A stretch of 64,000 bases of DNA from Xiphydria camelus. Its lineage: Eukaryota > Arthropoda > Insecta > Hymenoptera > Xiphydriidae. The notes under the pieces are model-generated. The model was not told the origin of the DNA, ran no database searches, and worked only from the letters and a program-made list of their open reading frames with translations. Where the stretch lies: contig OY783194.1 in assembly GCA_963678675.1 (NCBI GenBank), positions 7,927,744-7,991,743 of the forward strand, in the 5' to 3' direction. Position numbers and translations under genes: made by a program. Positions 58,558-64,000 of the stretch are shown here, one piece after another; the stretch's first letter is position 1, and each line of letters starts with the position of its first letter.

Positions 58558-59706
58558 ATCATCCTGTCAGAGTTGAACGTACCTCCAATTCCACCAAAGA
58601 CATTGAAACGTTACGGAAAAAAATAAACAAAGCTCTGGAGAATCTTGCCGATGTTTGGGGGGGTATTAAAAAAAACCGACGTTGGAAAGAAATCCCTCTC
58701 TCGTAATTGAAGCAGGAGAACCAGTCCCTCTCTGTGCAAGTGTTGATGGGGCGTGGCCAAAACGTGGATCGGGCTTTGCTTATGATAACTTGTTAGGTAA
58801 ATTGAATGTTGGAAACTCGATCAACACCAATAAGAATTGAATAAAAAGTGGGACCGATAGTTTATAGAATAATTGTAAATATATAATTTTGTCAAACATT
58901 TTAATTAGAATATAAACCCCGATTTTTGTTACATATTTTTTGGATTTTTTGTCCACGAAATAAAGAAATGTTTTCAATGGAATTATTTATGAACTGTTTA
59001 ATCATGGCTCAATAACAAAAAAATGACCTACTTTTCTCCCATCCCATCACTTTCTTGAACAAATATTTTTCTTAATAGGAGTAGCAACTGCTGTAGGAAG
59101 AGAGACTGGGAAATATTTAGCCCATGGGGGACGGGGAATAAAAATTGCACCTTGTGTCGCCTAGGTCACACTCAAGATGATCATGACTGTAAGCGTAATT
59201 CGAATAAGAGTGCTGAGGTTATGGAACCGGATATTGCAGTCGAAATCCTGGTCAAAAATAAATAATTTGAGAAAGTGAATGTGGTCTTGGGTACGCTTAT
59301 CGGAGATGATGACAGTTTAACAATTGCTGCAATTCGTAGAGAATCAAAATATCCAGTAGCCAAGTGGTTAGACGTAAATCATACTGAAAAGCAATTGAGT
59401 AAATCTCTCTGGTTTAACAAGAATAATCGTGAAGTCATTAATCATCTAAAGTACAACTTTGGATGTGCTTTAAAAATAAATAAAGATAATGCGACAGCTA
59501 CAGCACAAACTTTAAAAACTATTATCTCACACGTCTTTGATGATCACAAAAATGGTGGGCTCTGGTGCAAGTATAAAGATAATTCAGTAAATTACAAACA
59601 TAAATATTTACCTGATGGAAAGGCTTTAACGGCCGATTCATTGAGAACTACACTGGAGGGAATCATGGAGAAATTTTGGAAAAGTGCAGATAAACTGACA
59701 CCCTAG
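58558..59706 (+). pseudogene. Mutator-like transposase pseudogene with one intron
   Basis: In order: LSELNVPPIPPKTLKRYG; PLCASVDGAWPKRGSG (probable first catalytic Asp, codon 58745) leading into FAYDNLL; an intron 58797-59078 (TTAG/GTAAAT ... TTAATAG/GAGT) whose removal keeps frame; GVATAVGRETGKYLAHGG; CTLCRLGHTQDDHDCKRN; AEVMEPDIAVEI; VLGTLIGDDDSLTIAAIRRE; HTEKQLSKSLWF; LWCKYKDNSVNYKHKYLPDG; stop at 59704. This is the order of the Mutator-like transposase domain found in many invertebrate genomes. Stops near 58620 and 59262 and frameshifts near 58650 and 59140 mark decay. Weak homology may persist to ~59860. Confidence 0.85.
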
Positions 59707-61190
59707 AGTGACAAGTACCAAAAAAATATACGCTAATGTGATAACTGGCATCAAGAAGTCACTGGAAACGCTGCCAAGAGTATTTCGATTTAAGTTTTGT
59801 AGGTTTAAAAAGAGTTCTCGGACAAGAAAGTGCATTAAAAGGAAACCAAATACCTTTAATCTAGTTCCGTAAATTTAGTAAAATATTTTGTTATAGAACG
59901 AAAGGCACTTTTAAATTCACCAAAGATTTAGAGATTCGAGATTTAAAGTTTCAAGAATGATATAAGTTATTTGAGTTTGGAAGTTATGATTAAGGGACAG
60001 CTTTTACTTGTTAAACAAAAGAAGTTTATTATTGATCGTTATGTGGTTTATTACGCGATTCAAGGGAAAAAAGACCTCGAAATCTGTCAAGTACACACAC
60101 TTCGTGTTCCTAGGTGTTTAAATATTAATATTTTAGTTTTCAGTGTTTACATGATCATTTCTGGACAAATTACTTTATTATTCTTGGATGTTGTTGAATG
60201 TTATAGTTAATAAAAGAACTCAATTCAGGTGAGAGGAATTTCTGGCTTCAGCAAAGTTAAAAATTCAATTTCCATAGCTTTTAGATTGTTAAGATTTACG
60301 TTATTTATGGTTTGGTGAGAAACCATTGATTGCCAAAAACAAATGATATTGATTGTTATATGATGAATGCTTCAAAATATGTCATGCTGACAGAAAGATG
60401 ACTTTAAACGTGAGGTACATCAGCTTAGGCACATTATTGTACGCTTTCCCTACTTCTTATTGAATACATTTTCAGATACATAATTATCCTCTTATTACTT
60501 TCAATTCATAAAGAAATTTTGAAAACTTTCCTGTCCTTTTCCTAAGCCACGACCTCTATATCATCAATAGCTCATGGCCCAGAGTAGGGAAAACGAGATT
60601 TGAAATGCCCGCTTGACCCCACTCCACTGACGCGACGTTGCCGCATCTACTCGACACGCCATTCCCGAACACCGAAAGGCAGAAATTATTATAACTAAAG
60701 TATCAAACGGTCAATAAGTTTCATCACTGGTTGTAAATTTTTGTTTTTTCCCCCGTTTTTTGGTATTTTTTTATATTTTAATCTTGGATCTTACATAAAA
60801 ACCCCCAAAAATGTGATTTGCCCATAAGCCTCTGGGTTATTTCCTAATTGGTAATTAATTTTTATCAAACATACTAAACGATCAATCTACGACAAATTGC
60901 ACCAGAAGTTTTCTATTGATATTAACTTGCATTAAAAAATTATTTCATATTTTAATCTTGGAAATCGATTCGTGACCGTATTACTTTAAACGTAAAGATA
61001 CTCGATTCAGAAGAGGCTATCAAAAACGAGTAGATTTAGTTTTTTGCCTCTAAAGACCAAACTATCTTCGAATGCGGAATTATGCAGCTACCTAATAGAT
61101 AGGGAAAGGTTATCCAACAAAATCGTCAATATATAATTGATTGATGTTTGTTATTTATATTAATAAAGTCACTTTGAAGTTCATGAAAAA
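59707..61190. other. No gene recognised
   Basis: The first ~150 bases may be the eroded end of the Mutator-like gene. The rest is AT-rich with no coding or repeat edges I can support. Confidence 0.5.
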
Positions 61191-61548
61191 CTAGTGAGCG
61201 AGATTTGATAGCTAAAATAAATCGGCTTATGATAGCTAAAAAAAATAAATAAGTGAGTCAGAGTAGAGCCGATCGACGAGGAGTTACTCTAACTCACTTA
61301 CTGTACATGGCGAACACCACTTCCATAAAACATTGTTCTGCCAGATGTTTACACATCAATTACAAGTTAGAATGACTAATTGATGTGTAAATATCTGGCA
61401 GAACAATGTTGTATGGAAGTGGTGTTCGCCATGTACAGTAAGTGAGTTGGAGTAACTCCTCGTCGATCGGCTCTACTCCGACTCACTTATTTATTTTTTT
61501 TAGCTATCATAAGCCGATTTATTTTAGCTATCAAATCTCGCTCACTAG
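61191..61548. mobile_element. 358-bp foldback MITE with inner FOX-like module
   Basis: Ends CTAGTGAGCGAGATTTGATA and inverse; arms of ~145 bases nearly identical. The centre holds TGGCAGAACAATGTT and GATGTTTACACATCA, as in 18704-19258. Directly abuts another GATGTTTACACATCA at 61548-61562. Confidence 0.85.
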
Positions 61549-61552
61549 ATGT

Positions 61553-62036
61553 TTACACATCAGTGTCTCGAGTACTAGCAGACTCGTATTGTGTTTTTTT
61601 ACGAAGGGAGGCGTCGTAAGTACTACAAACGAGGGCTGTTTCGAAGTTTATTTCAGGAAAATCGACTGCAAGGATATCCTTTGAACATAGCGGTGGTGCT
61701 CTTATGTTTGTGTCATACCATAGTCGATCACATACGCTGCACACTGCGCCGAAGTTAGTATCAAGGAACTTCTTATTGAACTCAGTGTGGGCTTTAGTGT
61801 GTTTAGAATAATCCACGTAATCATTATTAATTTCTTCACTTGGATTTTCTACGGAATTCCCGATAATGGCCGTCGATGTCGACGGTCCTATATTAAATCC
61901 TAATACTGGAGGTCTTAACGTAGCGTGGCTTACGATTTGTGGAACCTGAGTTGATCGACTTGTGGATGGCAGAGAATCCAGAGCAGAATTAGCCATACGT
62001 GCTCTCCAATCTTGTGATCGCTCGGTACTAGTAGGC
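61553..62036 (-). pseudogene. Helitron-type protein N-terminal fragment
   Basis: Minus strand: a possible acceptor near 62036, then TERSQDWRARM (basic start), a low-complexity Ser/Pro stretch, and TNFGAVCSVCDRLWYD followed by ETALVCSTYDASL. The CSVCDRLW motif with a second Cys pair is, from memory, common near the start of Helitron-associated proteins (DUF6570-like) in insects. The second pair reads CSTY, so one Cys is lost. The frame ends at a stop inside GATGTGTAA, i.e. inside the adjacent terminal module, so the gene is cut there. Confidence 0.6.
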
Positions 62037-63301
62037 CAGTCAAACTATACACAAAAAAGGCGTGAACCTACATTAAATGGAGTATTAGCGGTTTTTTGCT
62101 TATTTGTTTTAGACCTCTATTGGTAGTAAAAATCCAAATTTGCAACCCTGAGAACCCTGTGCTAACTGAGTAATGGTCGAAAAACAGTAATTTTTTCACA
62201 CTTGTTTCGATTTTTCAACAATATCTCCTAAACTATGCATTTTTGGAGAAATTTTATACATCCCTTTTTTAAAGTAGATTAAATTTGCTATAAAATGAGA
62301 CCTAAACTGCTTTTATAAGTCAAATAGTTACTGAAATACAGCGCTTCGAATACAGAACATTTTTTCCAAAAAGTGTAAATTTCTTTTTTTTTCATGTTCC
62401 GAGTTGAATATCGGCAAAATGATGCGTCCCACAGAAAAAGTCAGTAGGATTAAGTTTGTAGGGGATTTATTAAGCTTTAATTTGAACTGAGGTATGTGAC
62501 GATAGCTCTAATAGTCTCATCAGGAATGACAAATAAACGAAAGTTGAGTAACATCGTTTCTTGCACGAACCAAGTGGTTTTTGATTGAAGGTTCAACGTT
62601 CTTCGTCAGAAAAATTATTTTATACTGAAATTATGATTTCAACCGTAAAATGAAAAATTCATTGTATGCAAACATGATTATAAATATTATAAATCAAATA
62701 CTTACTGAGATACAACTCTCCGAAATAGAACGTTTTTTCCCAAAAAGTGCAAATTTGATTTTTTTCATGTTCCGAGTTGAATACTGGCAAAATGAAACGT
62801 CTGACATTAAAAGTTATTATCCCTTTGCACTTCGCGGATACCTATATGGTTCCCGAGCGGTGGCACGCTTCCACTCCGATGATACCTATACGGTGCCCGG
62901 GCGGATGAGCGGTACCTCTACAGCATTCGGGCGATTTTGGGGGGTACTCGATAAGTTTATTTCCGACGTGCGATAAGATATTCTTAGCAATGCTGTAACA
63001 GTATTCGAGCAGTTTGGAACTCTGTTTATTTCCATGTTTATTTATCGACGCTGCTACGGCGGGCGCTCGGGCGACGCGTCCACGTGCACCGCTTGGGCGA
63101 TTTGACAAGACCACTCGAAGTATTGCCGTATCTGCACACCAAGGGTTTTGAAAGTCAATATGTTTCTTTTCAATATACAATTCCACCCCCTCTCAGTCCA
63201 ACTGCAATGCAGACAGGCCCAGCAATTCGTGCCTACTCAGTGCAGTGGTTTAAACCATCGTGAAAACAAGTTTGAGTGCGTCGTCAAAAGTAAGTGTGAA
63301 A
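62037..63301. repeat. Diverged direct duplication and GC-rich stretch
   Basis: 62310-62420 and 62690-62800 are diverged direct copies (CATGTTCCGAGTTGAATA). 62820-62960 has CCTATACGGTGCCCGGGCGG and a similar phrase 41 bases earlier. A TCAGT initiator-like pentamer at 63236 lies 66 bases before the next gene. The 108-codon frame (62650-62976) covers duplicated sequence and is not accepted. Confidence 0.5.
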
Positions 63302-64000
63302 ATGTCAGTTCCGCCGGGCTGTTGTTTTATATGCAGGAAGTCACTGGAAGACGACGATAGAGGTCCACTTTCTGTGGTAAAAAAACGAGGAATCGCCTCT
63401 CTGATTGCCGTAAGCGTAAAACGAAACCTTACAGAGAACAAAAAATTCCTTACAAAGTTGGATGAAGTCACAGTTTATGATGCATGTCGAAAGAGATACA
63501 TTGCCCCAAAGAATGTTACAGCATCTGAAAGTCGTGGCGGAGATTCTGTTTCCCAAGCGGAGCCAACAGTATCCCTAAGATCATCTCGTACGAGCGTTGC
63601 AATTGGACAAATCTGTATTCTGTGTGGAGAGACTATAACGGCAGAATTTTTGAAACTCCAAGAGAAGTTACCCACAGACAGACGAAATCCCGTTTTTACG
63701 ATTACATTGAAATCAACGAGGGAATCTTTTCTAAAAGAAGCCGAACGCAGAGGTGATGATTGGGGGAAAGAAATTATTGATCGTCTAAATCATGAAATTG
63801 AGGATTTGGTGGCTGCTGATACCCGATACCACAAACAATGCCACAAAAAGTTGATGAGCCGTTCCAACATAGCTGGACAGAAAAGAGGACGCCCAAAAGT
63901 GGAATCTGTGCAAAATACTTTGGAAATGATTGACTCATACTTAGAAGAGAACAGTGAGGAATGCCAGTTTTCATTGAGTGATCTCCTAGCACAGGGTGAA
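63302..64000 (+). CDS. Zinc-module element protein, 5' part, open to window edge
   Basis: Open from ATG 63302 to the right edge (233 codons) with no stop or frameshift. Residues 7-11 are CCFIC; VYDACRKRYI follows ~45 residues later, closing a first putative zinc module. A Ser-rich linker leads to a second: ICILCGE (~113-119), GDDWGKEIIDRLN (~157-169), then VAADTRYHKQCHKKLM (~177-192). A basic KRGRPK and an acidic CQFSLSDLL segment follow. Order and spacing match the broken gene at 974-2128, so both belong to one family. An upstream in-frame stop lies at 63251-63253, which supports this start. Role unknown; I infer a DNA-transposon protein with a zinc-binding N-terminus. The catalytic part, if any, lies beyond the window. 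Confidence 0.7.
   Translation, partial: MSVPPGCCFICRKSLEDDDRGPLSVVKKRGIASLIAVSVKRNLTENKKFLTKLDEVTVYDACRKRYIAPKNVTASESRGGDSVSQAEPTVSLRSSRTSVAIGQICILCGETITAEFLKLQEKLPTDRRNPVFTITLKSTRESFLKEAERRGDDWGKEIIDRLNHEIEDLVAADTRYHKQCHKKLMSRSNIAGQKRGRPKVESVQNTLEMIDSYLEENSEECQFSLSDLLAQGE

Noticed and set aside
59971..60210. 79-codon open frame after the Mutator-like gene
   Set aside because: AT-driven, no similarity I recognise, and out of register with the transposase.
62650..62976. 108-codon open frame
   Set aside because: Its first half is one copy of a diverged direct duplication whose other copy (62310-62420) is not open; no motif.

Overview
This 64-kb window looks like a transposon graveyard from an animal nuclear genome, most likely an insect. 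I infer this from the mix of element families (Transib, a DD41D Tc1/mariner, mariner, a Tc1-like tail, a Mutator-like transposase, piggyBac-type MITEs, a Helitron-type N-terminus), from spliceosomal introns of 80-280 bp, and from a broken ethanolamine/choline-kinase gene of insect type. The species cannot be named from the sequence. No intact host gene was found. The only open reading frame of good length with convincing protein features runs off the right edge (63302-64000).

Layout. 1-3842: element with terminal inverted repeats (TIRs), encoding on the minus strand a decayed protein with paired zinc modules and a Cys-rich tail. 3843-8502: nested palindromes, then a possible orphan exon pair. 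8503-14534: a large nest holding an unnamed foldback family, small MITEs and a DD41D transposon (11855-13960). 14741-19930: foldbacks and fragments of a second Tc1/mariner transposase. 19930-20275: tRNA-headed SINE-like repeat. 20646-21542: kinase pseudogene with a piggyBac-type MITE in an exon. 22578-36229: more foldbacks, including a 2.55-kb one (25749-28302) with a zinc-finger N-terminus in each arm. 36230-44266: inverted pair of satellite-bearing repeats around a 4.7-kb palindrome (37617-42357) that keeps a SWIM-like transposase tail. 42896-46917: palindrome with tRNA-like sequences in both arms. 47528-49345: hairpin MITE and old copies. 50815-55294: Transib (RAG1-related) transposase relic split by two later insertions. 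56092-59706: mariner relic, two MITEs with TA duplications and a Mutator-like pseudogene with one intron. 61191-62036: foldback and Helitron-type fragment. 63302-64000: start of an open copy of the zinc-module family also seen at 1-3842.

The genes do not form a host pathway. The organising feature is long inverted repeats: most of the window lies in, or next to, a palindrome from about 85 bp to several kb. Several insertions can be dated relative to each other because removing them restores a reading frame (Transib) or a sister copy (9734-9982). The most interesting leads are the unnamed zinc-module/Cys-tail family at both ends, the shared GATGTGTAAACATC terminal module, the long-arm palindromes that retain coding ends or tRNA-like promoters, and the stratigraphy of the Transib locus.
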